64,000 nucleotides of DNA from DASQFI01 sp963780895 (GCA_963780895.1 CAWAEG010000002.1:558001-622000); one strand, 5' to 3'; shown: positions 1 through 8,978, counted from the stretch's first letter. The notes: generated by a model not told the origin, from the sequence alone. Program-made: numbers and translations.

Positions 1-561
1 CTCGAACGTCTTCGCGCCGTCGGTCGATCTGAAAATCCCTCGCTCCGTGTTCGGACCGTACGGATGGCCGAGCACCGCCACGAACAGGCGATTGGGGTCC
101 TTCGGATCGACGATGATCTGAGGAATCTGCTGACCGTCGCGAAGGCCGAGGTGCGTCCACGTCCGTCCGGCGTCGGTCGATTTGTACATTCCGTCGCCCG
201 TCGACAAGTCGGGTCGCTGCAGGCCCTCTCCGCTGCCGACGTAGATGACGTTCGGATCCGACGGCGCCACCGCGATCGCCCCGATAGATCCCGTCGGCTG
301 GTCATCGAAGATCGGCGTCCACATACGTCCGGCATCGGTCGTTTTCCACACGCCGCCGTTCACGGCTCCGACATAGAACACGTGGGGCTGGGTTGGAATG
401 CCTGCGGCGGCCTTCGTCCGGCCGCCTCTGAAGGGTCCGATGTTCCGCCAGGTCAGGTCACGAAAAAGCATCGGATCAAAGCCCGTCGACGGTTGATCGG
501 CGACGGTGAGGGTGGCGAGCGTCATCGCCACAAGAATGGTGCGCAGATTCATCGGGTTCAT
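1..561 (-). CDS. Secreted Asp-box beta-propeller (sortilin/VPS10-like) protein, 3' end cut by window edge
   Basis: The minus strand is open from the window edge back to ATG at 561, giving 187 residues of the N-terminus. A GGA motif sits 7 nt upstream of ATG 561; an in-frame ATG at 552 is the alternative. A short hydrophobic leader (LRTILVAMTLATLTVA) is followed by TWRNIGPFRGGR, the same opening as the two large proteins downstream (IRNIGPALVTGR). Asp-box repeats of the form S/T-x-D-x-G-x-T-W follow, for example YKSTDAGRTW and FRSTDGAKTF. This family is usually annotated as BNR-repeat glycosyl hydrolase or VPS10 domain protein, but no catalytic residues are visible, so hydrolase activity is not claimed. 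It is divergently arranged with the next gene across a 106-nt spacer that must hold both promoters. Confidence 0.8.
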   Translation of the reverse strand, partial: MNPMNLRTILVAMTLATLTVADQPSTGFDPMLFRDLTWRNIGPFRGGRTKAAAGIPTQPHVFYVGAVNGGVWKTTDAGRMWTPIFDDQPTGSIGAIAVAPSDPNVIYVGSGEGLQRPDLSTGDGMYKSTDAGRTWTHLGLRDGQQIPQIIVDPKDPNRLFVAVLGHPYGPNTERGIFRSTDGAKTFE

Positions 562-667
562 TGTGACATCCGGAACCCTGGCACCCTGTACGCCGCCCCT
601 GTATTGCGGATTCACCGGCGGCGGTGGGAGAATGCCCCGGCAAACTGAGCCCCTGGAGACCAACTCA

Positions 668-3600
668 ATGAGACGAACGGTATTTGTTGCGTCGATGGCA
701 CTTGTCGTGCTGGCCGCCGTCGTGCGCGCCGGTCAGACCCCGTCCGGAGCCGACCGCCTGACGGCGGAGCGCTTCGAACGGATGGCGATCCGGAACATCG
801 GACCAGCACTCGTGACCGGACGCGTCGTCGACATCGAGATCGATCCGAAGAATCCGAGCACCTGGTACATCGCCACGGCCTTCGGGGGACTTTGGAAAAC
901 GGTCAATCGCGGGATCACGTTCGAGGAGATCTTTCCGCGCATCGGCCAGCTCGAAGCATTCTCCCTTTGCTGCGTCGTCGTCGATCCGAAGGACTCGAAC
1001 GTGATCTGGCTCGGCACCGGTGAAAACGCCAGCCAGCGCAGCGCGCACTTCGGCACCGGCGTCTACAAGTCCACGGATGCGGGGAAGACCTGGAAGATGG
1101 TCGGCCTCGAGAAATCAGAGCACATCGGCAAGATCCTGATCGATCCGCGCAACTCGAACGTCGTCTGGATCGCGTCGCAGGGACCGCTCTTCTCCGAGGG
1201 CGGCGAACGCGGCCTCTACAAGACGACGGACGGCGGAGCGACGTGGAACCGTGTCCTCCACATCAACGAGGACACGGGCGTCAGCGACATCGCCTTCAAT
1301 CCCAAGAACCCGGACATCGTGTATGCCGGCACCTATCAGCGCCGCCGGCACGTCGGGCAGATGATCGGAGGCGGTCCGGATGGCGGCGTCTTCGTGACGG
1401 TGAACGGGGGCAAGACCTTTGCGAAACGGACCAAGGGGCTGCCGCCGGCGGAAGTCGGCCGAATCGCGCTCGCCGTCGATCCTCGCCGGCCCGGACGCGT
1501 CTACGCGCTCATCGATGGCAAGTGCGCCGTTCCTGAGTGCAATGCAGGCGGCCGTGGGGGTGGTGGCGGAGGTGGCGGTGGTGGCGCAGCCGGTCGAGGC
1601 CGCGGTGAAGCCGCCGCGCCGGCGACGCCCGAGCCGGCTCCCGCGCCTGCTGCCTCTTTGGCAAGTCCGACGCCGGATGACAGCCGCGGATTCTACGTGT
1701 CCGATGACAACGGCGAGAGCTTCACGCGCGTCGCCAGGTACCGCGGCGGCGGCCCCGCGTACTACTCGGAGATCTTTGTCGATCCCCGCAACCCCGACAC
1801 CATCTGGTCGGTGAATACGAATTTCGATTGGAGCAAGGACGGCGGCAAGACATGGGGCGCGATCGGCGTCGAGCAGAGCACATCCCGGCTCGGACAGGGC
1901 CAGGGCTCGTTCAACGTGCATGTCGACCACCACGACGTGACGTTCGATCCGAGCGACCCGAACCACATTCTGATCGGCAACGACGGCGGCGTCTACGAGA
2001 CGTACGACGACGGCAAGACCTGGCGGTTCTTCGCGAATCTGCCCATCACGCAGTACTACCGGGTCGGCATCGGCAACGAAGAGCCGTTCTACACCGTCTG
2101 CGGCGGCACGCAGGACAACTTCTCGATGTGCGGTCCGTCGCGGACGTCGCACGCGCTCGGCATTCGCACGAGCGACTGGTATCTGATCCGCGGAGGCGAC
2201 GGGTTCCAGTCATGGCCCGATCCCCGGGATCCGAACATCGTGTACGCGACGTCACAAAGCGGCGGTCTGGCCCGTTTCGACCGACGCACCGGCCGCGCTA
2301 CGGGCCTCAATCCCACGGGCGGGCGCGGCGGGGGTGGCGGTGGATTCGACATCGAAGGCGCGCCGCAGCAGCCGCCTCAGCCGCCACAACAACAGCAACA
2401 ACAACAGGCCGGCGGCGCACAGGGCGGGGCCCAGGGCGCCGGAGCGCAGGGCGGAGCCGGACGAGGCGGTGCAGGCGGCGGCGGGCGGGGCGGTGGTGGC
2501 GGCGGGGATCGCGTCAACTGGGACGCGCCGTACATCATCAGCCCGCATTCGCACACGCGTCTCTACTGGGCGAGCAACTTCGTCTACCGAAGCGACGACC
2601 GTGGCGACACGTGGACGCGGATCAGTCCCGATCTGTCCCGCAATCTGGATCGTTCGCAGATTGCGTTCATGGGCAAGGTGTGGCCGCCCGGATCAATCGC
2701 GCTCCACGAATCGACGACGCCGCTTTCGAACATCGTGTCGATCGACGAATCGCCGCTCATGGAGGGCCTGCTGTACGTCGGCACTGACGACGGCCTGTTC
2801 CAGGCAACCGAAGACGGCGGCAAGACGTGGCGCAAGGTCGAGGATTTTCCCGGTGTGGCGAAGTGGGCGTACGTCGCGGATGTCTTTGCGTCACCGCGTG
2901 ACTCGAACGTCGTCTTCGCGGCGCTGAACAACTGGCAGCGTGGCGACTACAAGCCGTACGTCGTCCGGAGCACCGATCGCGGACGCACCTGGACGAACAT
3001 CAGCGGCAATCTTCCGGACAAACATGACGTCTGGGCGATCGCTCAGGATCACGTCAATGGAGATCTGCTGTTTGCCGGGACCGAATTCGGCCTGTTCTTC
3101 ACCGTCGACGGCGGCAAGCAGTGGACCCAGCTTCGCGGCAACATGCCGCCGACGCAGGTGCGCGATCTCCACCTTCAGAAACGCGAGAACGACGTCGTCA
3201 TGGCGACGTTCGGCAACGGCTTCTGGGTCCTCGACGACTACAGTGCGCTGCGCGAGGTGAACGCGACGACGCTCGCCGAGGAAGCGCGGCTGCTGCCGCT
3301 GCGCCGCGCGTATCAGTACCAGGCCTGGGGCATCACCGATGCCGGGTCAGCGGGTCTTGCGTCGCTCGGCGGTAACTACACAACGCCGAATCCAGCGTAC
3401 GGCGCGACGTTCACATATCACGTCGGCCAGGAGATGCCGGCCGACACGCGTCTGGTTATCTCGATCACGGATTCCGAAGGCCGGCAGGTACGGCGGCTCG
3501 ACAACCTGGTCAGGACCCCGGGCATTCACCGGACGACATGGAACTTGACGCTCGATCCGCCTACGCCCACGCCAGCGCCTGGTGCGGCGGCCCCGGCTGG

Positions 3601-3823
3601 CGGGCAGGCCGGGCGCGGAGCCGGTGCGGGGGCCGGCGCCCAGCCCACCGTGCCTCCCGGGGCCGGCCGCGGTGGTCGCGGCGCCGGAGGCCCGGTGGCC
3701 GAGCCTGGACGATATCGCGCCGTGATCGGCAAGCAGGTTGGCGAGGCGTTTACGCCCATCGGCCCGGCGCAGACGTTCCAGATCGTGCCGCTGCCGGAGA
3801 AGAACTATCAGCTGTACAGGTAG
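668..3823 (+). CDS. Large secreted Asp-box beta-propeller (sortilin/VPS10-like) protein
   Basis: This 1051-residue exported protein opens with a signal peptide (RRTVFVASMALVVLAAVVRA), which is why ATG 668 (GGAG about 11 nt upstream) is preferred over the longer frame from 506. The body is a chain of Asp-box beta-propeller blades such as YKSTDAGKTW, YKTTDGGATW and FQATEDGGKTW, typical of sortilin/VPS10-like and BNR proteins. Three low-complexity inserts interrupt it: a Gly10 run plus Ala/Pro linker at about residues 293-334, a Gln7/Gly-rich linker at about 552-617, and a Gly/Ala/Pro linker at about 962-1012. A beta-sandwich-like C-terminal segment (FTYHVGQEMPADTRLVISI) resembles secretion or carbohydrate-binding modules. 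The function is unknown; an extracellular binding scaffold is the best guess. It is paralogous to the next gene. Confidence 0.88.
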   Translation: MRRTVFVASMALVVLAAVVRAGQTPSGADRLTAERFERMAIRNIGPALVTGRVVDIEIDPKNPSTWYIATAFGGLWKTVNRGITFEEIFPRIGQLEAFSLCCVVVDPKDSNVIWLGTGENASQRSAHFGTGVYKSTDAGKTWKMVGLEKSEHIGKILIDPRNSNVVWIASQGPLFSEGGERGLYKTTDGGATWNRVLHINEDTGVSDIAFNPKNPDIVYAGTYQRRRHVGQMIGGGPDGGVFVTVNGGKTFAKRTKGLPPAEVGRIALAVDPRRPGRVYALIDGKCAVPECNAGGRGGGGGGGGGGAAGRGRGEAAAPATPEPAPAPAASLASPTPDDSRGFYVSDDNGESFTRVARYRGGGPAYYSEIFVDPRNPDTIWSVNTNFDWSKDGGKTWGAIGVEQSTSRLGQGQGSFNVHVDHHDVTFDPSDPNHILIGNDGGVYETYDDGKTWRFFANLPITQYYRVGIGNEEPFYTVCGGTQDNFSMCGPSRTSHALGIRTSDWYLIRGGDGFQSWPDPRDPNIVYATSQSGGLARFDRRTGRATGLNPTGGRGGGGGGFDIEGAPQQPPQPPQQQQQQQAGGAQGGAQGAGAQGGAGRGGAGGGGRGGGGGGDRVNWDAPYIISPHSHTRLYWASNFVYRSDDRGDTWTRISPDLSRNLDRSQIAFMGKVWPPGSIALHESTTPLSNIVSIDESPLMEGLLYVGTDDGLFQATEDGGKTWRKVEDFPGVAKWAYVADVFASPRDSNVVFAALNNWQRGDYKPYVVRSTDRGRTWTNISGNLPDKHDVWAIAQDHVNGDLLFAGTEFGLFFTVDGGKQWTQLRGNMPPTQVRDLHLQKRENDVVMATFGNGFWVLDDYSALREVNATTLAEEARLLPLRRAYQYQAWGITDAGSAGLASLGGNYTTPNPAYGATFTYHVGQEMPADTRLVISITDSEGRQVRRLDNLVRTPGIHRTTWNLTLDPPTPTPAPGAAAPAGGQAGRGAGAGAGAQPTVPPGAGRGGRGAGGPVAEPGRYRAVIGKQVGEAFTPIGPAQTFQIVPLPEKNYQLYR

Positions 3824-3840
3824 GCCGGACCTGAAGGTGC

Positions 3841-4032
3841 GTCCGGACCGTGCAGCGTTTGACAGATCTCGGTAGCGTGTTCCGCAGCCCGACCTTTGCG
3901 AGCGCCGCGAGCCAGGCCCTTGGCCCGCCGTAGCTTCAGCGAAGGCGGCCCATCAAGCTGCCTTGCGGCAAGCGGCGAGCGGGAGGGCGAGGAACATGCT
4001 GCCGAGATCTGCCAAACGCCTCAGGTCCGGAC
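3841..4032. repeat. MITE-like palindromic element, copy A (192 bp)
   Basis: The 242-nt spacer between the two propeller genes is mostly filled by this element. Its arms are imperfect inverted repeats of about 42 nt: 3841-3883 contains CAGATCTCGGTAGCGTGTTC and 3991-4032 contains the reverse complement with a few mismatches (GCATGCTGCC-type changes). The interior has further short palindromes (GCTTGCCGCAAGGCAGC on the minus strand). Its reverse complement matches the element at 27318-27447 in arms and most of the interior, so it is a dispersed family. No transposase is encoded. A transcription attenuator role between the paralogous genes is possible but not shown. Confidence 0.7.
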
Positions 4033-4065
4033 GATGTGCTTGTCGATGCGACGGAGTTACAAACC

Positions 4066-6930
4066 ATGAAACGTGTCCAAGGTGTCATCGCTCTCGCCGT
4101 CCTTGTCCTGACCGTCACCACCGGTGCGTGGCAGACACCCTCCGCCGCCGACCGGCTGACGGCGGAGGTGTTCGAGGGCTTCGAGCTTCGAAGCATCGGT
4201 CCGTCGGTCGTCACCGGCCGCGTCGCGGACTTCGACGTCGACCCGAAGAACCCGAGCGTCTACTGGGTTGCGACAGCGGCGGGCGGCCTGTGGAAAAGCG
4301 TGAACAAGGGCGTCACGTTCACGCCGGTCTTCGATCGCGGCGGATCGTTCAACCTCTGCTGCGTCAAGGTCGATCCGAAGAACTCGAACGTCATCTGGCT
4401 CGGCACCGGCGAGAACTCGAATCCGCGGAGCTCGATGTTCGGCGACGGCATCTACAAGTCGACGGACGGCGGCGAGACCTGGGCGCGATCGGGCCTGGCG
4501 AGCTCCGAGCACCTCGGCAACATCCAGATCGACCCGCGCGACTCGAACGTCGTCTACGTCACGTCGCAGGGACCGCTCTGGTCCTCGGGCGGCGACCGCG
4601 GCGTCTACAAGACGACCGACGGCGGCAAGACGTGGTCGGCGATCCTCACGGTGGGTCCTGACACCGGCGCGAACGAGCTCGTGATCGATCCCCACAACCC
4701 GGACATCCTGTACGCCTCGATGTGGCAGCGACGCCGGGCCACCGGCCAGTTCGTCGGCGGCGGTCCGGAAAGCGGAATCTTCAAGTCGACCAACGCCGGC
4801 AAAACGTGGACGAAGCTGACGACCGGACTTCCCAAGGGCGACATGGGCCGGATCAATCTCGCGGCCGACGGCAAGGTGAAGCCGACGCGCGTCTACGCGA
4901 TGATCGAGGCCCTCGCTCCCGAGCGAGGGTTCTATCGGTCGGACGACGCGGGCGCGACGTGGGCCCGGGTCGGCAAGCGCGCGCCCGGCACGGGCCGCGG
5001 CGGTGGCGCAGCCGAGCCTGAGGAAATCGATCAGGAACCGGCGCCGCAGGAGGCCGGACAGGAAGCCCCCAGCGACTGGTTCATGAACGCCGATCCGGGC
5101 TACTACAACGAGTTCTTCGTGGATCCCATCCGTCCCGACACCGTGTGGGCGATGAGCACGAACCTCGAATGGAGCCAGGACGGCGGCAAGACCTGGCGTA
5201 CGTTCCCGCTGCAGGGGGTGCACGTCGATCACCACGTCATCTGGCCGAACCCCAGCGACCGCAACCACATCGTGCTCGGCAACGACGGCGGGCTCTACGA
5301 GTCGTGGGACGAAGGCAAGACGTGGCGGCACTTCACGAGCCTGCCCGTCACGCAGTTCTACCGCGTCTCGGTCGACAACATGCTGCCGTTCTACAACGTC
5401 TGCGGCGGGTCGCAGGACAACGGCTCCGTGTGCGGCCCGCATCGCACGCAGCACAGCGTCGGCATCCGTACGAGCGACTGGTACCGGAGCGGCGGCGGCG
5501 ACGGCTTCACGACCCGTAGCGATCCCTCGGATCCGGACATCACGTACGCGACGTCACAGAACGGCAACGTGCAGCGCCTCGACCTGCGAACCGGACAGTC
5601 CGTCGGCATCCGTCCGAGAGCCGGCGGTCCCGGCGGAGGCGGCGACGCGCCCGCGGGCGGCCGCGGCCGTGCCGGCGGCGAGCGCGCCAACTGGGACGCG
5701 CCATACATCGTGAGCCCGCACAGTCCGACGCGGCTCTACTGGGGATCGAACTTCCTCTATCGCACCGACGATCGCGGCGATTCGTGGAATCGCGTCAGCA
5801 CCGATCTCTCGCGAAATCTCGACCCGGTCGAGGTCCCGATCATGGGGAAGAACTGGGATCCCAAGACGACCGTCTCCTGGAACCGCGCGACGACGGCGCT
5901 CAGCAACATCGTGTCGATCGACGAGTCGCCGCTCCTCGAGGGGCTCCTCTACGTCGGCACGGACGACGGTCTGCTGCAGGTGAGCGAGGACGCCGGCAAG
6001 ACGTGGCGCCGCGTCGAGAGTTTCCCGGGCGTGCCGCCCGGCTCCTACGTCACGGACGTGGCGGCGTCGCCGCGTGATTCGAACGTCGTGTTCGTTGCGC
6101 TCAACAACTGGCAGCGGGGCGACTACAAGCCATATCTCCTGCGCAGCAACGACCGCGGCCGGACGTTCACGTCGATCGCCGGCAATCTTCCGGCACGGCA
6201 CCCGGTGTGGGCGGTGAATCCGGACCACGTCAACGGCGACCTGATCTTTGCCGGTACGGAGTTCGCGCTGTTCTTCACTGTCGATGGCGGGCAGCGATGG
6301 GTGCAGCTCCGCGGCGGCCTGCCGGTCGCGCAGATCCGCGACATGGACATCCAGCGGCGGGAAACCGACCTCGTGCTCGGCACCTTCGGACGGAGCTTCT
6401 ACGTGCTCGACGACTACAGCGCGCTGCGTGAAGTCAGCGCGCAGACACTCGGCGAGGAAGCGCGGCTGTTCCCGCTTCGTCACGTGTACCAGTACCCGGT
6501 GCTCGGCCAGCAGCGCGCGGTCGAGAGCAACTGGACGACCGATAACCCGCCTTACGGCGCGACGTTCACGTATCACGTGCGTCAGGATCTCCCGGCCGAT
6601 GCGCGGCTGGTCATCCGGATCAACGACTCGAATGGACGGCGAGTGCGGCAGATGGAGATCAACAAGGCGGCGGGCGTCCGGCGCGTCGCGTGGAACCTCA
6701 CCGAGGATCCCGCGCCGCCGCCTCCGCCGGCAGCTGGTGCCGAGCCGCCCGGACGCGGCGCAGGTGCCGGCCGGGGCGGCGGCGGTGGCCGAGGCGGCCG
6801 CGGCGGCCCGCAAGGACCGCCCGTGACTCCGGGCCGTTACACGGCTACGCTCGGCAAGCTCGTCGGCGAGGCGTTCACGCCTGTTGGACCGACACAGTCG
6901 TTTGCGGTGGTGCCGCTGCCCGGGAAGTAG
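4066..6930 (+). CDS. Large secreted Asp-box beta-propeller (sortilin/VPS10-like) protein, paralogue
   Basis: This is a 954-residue paralogue of the preceding gene, collinear along its length and sharing the order of blades, the SQDNGSVCGPHR-type segment (SMCGPSRT in the first copy), and the VNWDAPYI/ANWDAPYI stretch after the central linker. ATG 4066 is chosen because it begins a clean signal peptide (KRVQGVIALAVLVLTVTTGA); the frame also opens 30 nt upstream. Asp-box blades include YKSTDGGETW, YKTTDGGKTW and LQVSEDAGKTW. Its Gly-rich linkers are shorter than in the paralogue (about residues 518-541 and 882-917), and it lacks the Gln run. The family is known from acidobacterial secretomes without a defined ligand. 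Tandem duplication is inferred from similarity and adjacency. Confidence 0.88.
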   Translation: MKRVQGVIALAVLVLTVTTGAWQTPSAADRLTAEVFEGFELRSIGPSVVTGRVADFDVDPKNPSVYWVATAAGGLWKSVNKGVTFTPVFDRGGSFNLCCVKVDPKNSNVIWLGTGENSNPRSSMFGDGIYKSTDGGETWARSGLASSEHLGNIQIDPRDSNVVYVTSQGPLWSSGGDRGVYKTTDGGKTWSAILTVGPDTGANELVIDPHNPDILYASMWQRRRATGQFVGGGPESGIFKSTNAGKTWTKLTTGLPKGDMGRINLAADGKVKPTRVYAMIEALAPERGFYRSDDAGATWARVGKRAPGTGRGGGAAEPEEIDQEPAPQEAGQEAPSDWFMNADPGYYNEFFVDPIRPDTVWAMSTNLEWSQDGGKTWRTFPLQGVHVDHHVIWPNPSDRNHIVLGNDGGLYESWDEGKTWRHFTSLPVTQFYRVSVDNMLPFYNVCGGSQDNGSVCGPHRTQHSVGIRTSDWYRSGGGDGFTTRSDPSDPDITYATSQNGNVQRLDLRTGQSVGIRPRAGGPGGGGDAPAGGRGRAGGERANWDAPYIVSPHSPTRLYWGSNFLYRTDDRGDSWNRVSTDLSRNLDPVEVPIMGKNWDPKTTVSWNRATTALSNIVSIDESPLLEGLLYVGTDDGLLQVSEDAGKTWRRVESFPGVPPGSYVTDVAASPRDSNVVFVALNNWQRGDYKPYLLRSNDRGRTFTSIAGNLPARHPVWAVNPDHVNGDLIFAGTEFALFFTVDGGQRWVQLRGGLPVAQIRDMDIQRRETDLVLGTFGRSFYVLDDYSALREVSAQTLGEEARLFPLRHVYQYPVLGQQRAVESNWTTDNPPYGATFTYHVRQDLPADARLVIRINDSNGRRVRQMEINKAAGVRRVAWNLTEDPAPPPPPAAGAEPPGRGAGAGRGGGGGRGGRGGPQGPPVTPGRYTATLGKLVGEAFTPVGPTQSFAVVPLPGK

Positions 6931-6932
6931 CA

Positions 6933-6955
6933 GCGGGCTTCAGCCCGCCTGACAG
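6933..6955. repeat. Short palindrome GCGGGC-TTCA-GCCCGC, copy 1
   Basis: A 6-bp GC stem with a TTCA loop (6933-6948) starts just after the stop of the upstream gene and is followed by CTGACAG. The same 23-base string recurs at 15738-15759. No T-run follows, so it is a weak candidate for an intrinsic terminator; a REP-like extragenic palindrome is at least as likely. Confidence 0.6.
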
Positions 6956-6985
6956 GCTCAAAGGCTCGCAACGACCATTAGACCG

Positions 6986-7826
6986 ATGTCACTCCTGCGG
7001 TTCGTCGCGTTCGGCCTCAGTCTGCTCTGGCTCGTGCCCGTCCCTCGGGTCGAACAGACAGCGCTCTACGAGGTCTACGCCGTCCGGTTCGCGACACTTC
7101 CCGCCTTTCGTGTGTCGTCGCTCGTCGCCGACGCGGATCCCGCGCGCCGGCTCGACATCGCGATGATGGTCTGGGTCCTGCGATCGCCCGAGCGCATCAT
7201 CCTCGTCGATGCGGGGTTCTATCGCGACAAGTTCATGCCGCAGTGGAAGCCGGTCGACTACGTGCGGCCCAGCGACGCCCTGAAGGCCGGGCTCGGGATC
7301 GAGGCCGATCAGGTCACCGACATCATCGTCACTCACGTCCACTGGGATCATCTGGACGGCGCGGATTTGTTCCCGCGCGCGAAGCTCTGGTTGCAGCGTG
7401 AGGAGTACGACTACCACGTGGGTCCAGGCGGCGAAGTCCGGAACCGCGCGATCGATCCGGAGGATGCCGCGATGGTCGCGCGGATTGCCGCCGACGGCCG
7501 GCTCATGCTCGCTGATGGCGACGATCGGGAAATCCTGCCCAGGTATTCGCGTGTACACCGGCGGACGGCACACGTTCGCGTCGCAGTACGTCGGCGCGCG
7601 CACGCGATCGGGGACGGTCATCCTTGCCTCGGACAACGCGTATCTCTTCGAAAACCTCGAGCGCGGCGTCGCGATTGCCGCGACGATCGACCGCGCCGCC
7701 AACGTCGCCGCGCAAGCTCGGATGCTGAAGCTCGCCGCGAACCCGAAGTTCGTGGTGCCCGGACACGACCCGGCAGTCTTCGATCGGTTCCCCATGGTGA
7801 AGCCTGGCGTGGCCAGGATCGACTGA
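6986..7826 (+). pseudogene. Metallo-beta-lactamase-fold hydrolase (AHL-lactonase-like), one-base frameshift
   Basis: From ATG 6986 the frame encodes a leader peptide and a metallo-beta-lactamase fold with the zinc motif THVHWDHLDG (His117, His119, Asp121, His122). At about 7542-7547 the frame is lost: IL-P continues in the next frame as GIRVYTGGRHTFASQ, ILASDNAYLFENL and the terminal metal-ligand motif VPGHD, ending at 7826. Removing one base from the CCCA there restores a 279-residue protein of normal length for the N-acyl-homoserine lactonase-like family. Lactone specificity is not established by sequence; other MBL hydrolases share these motifs. Either a one-base sequencing insertion or a young pseudogene; no other damage is visible, which favours error. 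Confidence 0.78.
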
Positions 7827-7920
7827 GGCCAGGCCCAGGGCCGAAGGCCACAGGTCTAAGGCCAGAGGCCGAAGGCCGAAGGCCATAGGCCGTAGATCGA
7901 AGGGGCGAAGGCCATAGGTC
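7827..7920. repeat. GGCC-rich short palindromic repeat tract
   Basis: About 94 nt of iterated GGCC-N(3-6) units (AGGCCGAAGGCC, AGGCCATAGGCC and similar) lie between the frameshifted hydrolase and a headless sigma-factor fragment. Each unit is itself palindromic. The tract directly replaces the expected 5' part of the sigma-factor gene, so it may mark a recombination or deletion junction. Confidence 0.65.
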
Positions 7921-7936
7921 CGCGCTCGCGTTCCGG

Positions 7937-8296
7937 GTGGCGTACAGCGTGCTCCGGCATCGGCAGGATGCCGAGGACGTCGCGCAGGAGGCGTTCGCGA
8001 AGGCGTATCGAAGCTTCCGGCAGCTCCGGGATCGTGACCGGTTCCGTGCGTGGCTGGTGCGGATGACCTGGCGGATGTCGCTCGATCGCCGCCGATCGGA
8101 TCGACGACGGGTGTTCACCACCGACGCCGATACCCGCGCTCCGCTGAAGCTCGCCGATCCCATGGCCTTCCGTTCGTTCACGTTTTCGAATCAGCAGATG
8201 ATGCGCGACGGTCAGACGACGCAGTGGGCGAGCGCGCCGGACAAGTTCACGGGGGAAGTGTTGAGGGTGGATACGACGCTGACGGTCCTGAAGTGA
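7937..8296 (+). pseudogene. Headless ECF sigma-factor fragment joined to an unrelated C-terminal tail
   Basis: Residues 1-55 match the conserved region 2 of ECF (RpoE-type) sigma factors: VLRHRQDAEDVAQEAFAKAY followed by FRAWLVRMTWRMSLDRRR. The match continues upstream of the GTG used here (in-frame ALAFRVAYSV), but the gene then runs into the GGCC repeat tract, so the first helices and any start codon are missing. After about residue 62 there is no region 4; instead a tail (FSNQQMMRDGQTTQWASAPD ending VDTTLTVLK) that looks like the end of a different secreted or regulatory protein. The reading frame through the join is open. I read it as a deletion chimera rather than a working sigma factor. 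Confidence 0.6.
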
Positions 8297-8333
8297 CGAG
8301 AAATCGCGCTATCGGGTCATCGAGCGATCTCCC

Positions 8334-8840
8334 TCACTTGTTTCCCGTCCCCGGCAGCGGCACGGTTGAATTGGACATGTCGACCGCCAGCTTCCAGCTG
8401 CCGTCTGCCTGCTTCTTCCAGACGGACGCGTACTTGCCGTCGTCCATGACCATCTTCCCGTCCGGGGCGGTGAACATGACGTGATACGTGCCGATCAGGT
8501 ACCCGATGTCGCCGCTTCGGGAGACTTCGACTTTGGTGGGCACCGCCGAGAGACTGAAATCCGCTGGTGTCAGCATGGCCGCCAGGAACGCCTTCACGTT
8601 CTCGCGGCCCGTCACGATCGGGGCGTTCGGGGGCATGAGCGTCACGTCGTCGGTGTAAAACGACGCGACCTTCCCGGCATCCCGGGCGTTGGCGGCCGCT
8701 CCGACAGCCGCGTCCGCCGCCTTGATTGCCGCCTCGTCCTGGGCCCGGGTATCAGGCGGGGCTGGTGGCGGAGCGGGCGCGCAGCTGCTCGACAGCCAAA
8801 CCGCGACTAGAACACCGGCCAATCGACGTGGTTCTCGCAT
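8334..8840 (-). CDS. Lipoprotein with SnoaL/DUF4440-like (NTF2-fold) domain
   Basis: ATG 8840 is preceded by GGCGGAGG with 8-nt spacing and starts a 168-residue protein with a lipoprotein signal (LAGVLVAVWLSSSC, predicted lipidated Cys), so the longer frame to 8891 is rejected. After a Pro-rich linker, residues from about 35 on match the NTF2-like DUF4440/SnoaL type: AIKAADAAVGAAANARDAGK, VASFYTDDVTLMPPNAPIVTG and the terminal WKLAVDMSNS. Such proteins bind or isomerise small ligands, or are uncharacterised; no catalytic assignment is possible here. It is transcribed against its neighbours and stands alone. Confidence 0.85.
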   Translation of the reverse strand: MREPRRLAGVLVAVWLSSSCAPAPPPAPPDTRAQDEAAIKAADAAVGAAANARDAGKVASFYTDDVTLMPPNAPIVTGRENVKAFLAAMLTPADFSLSAVPTKVEVSRSGDIGYLIGTYHVMFTAPDGKMVMDDGKYASVWKKQADGSWKLAVDMSNSTVPLPGTGNK

Positions 8841-8978
8841 CGGATCCTCCGCCAGACGGGGCATTCTATGCGCGCGCGCTGAAGACCGCATCAGGCGGGA
8901 ATCGTCGGAGCCACAGAACGCCGGGACCCCGCAAGCAATCCGGTTTTGATAGGCTTCCGTCGCCAGCGCGGAGGTTTC

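Noticed and set aside
1115..2152. A 345-codon minus-strand open frame inside the first propeller gene
   Set aside because: Antisense shadow of the Asp-box coding sequence; no ribosome site, no recognisable family.
3841..4032. Insertion sequence
   Set aside because: Inverted repeats are present but no transposase is encoded; a MITE-like or REP-like element is the most that can be said.
6933..6948. Intrinsic terminator after the second propeller gene
   Set aside because: The stem is strong but there is no T-run, and the same string recurs elsewhere with conserved flanks, so it is listed as a repeat.
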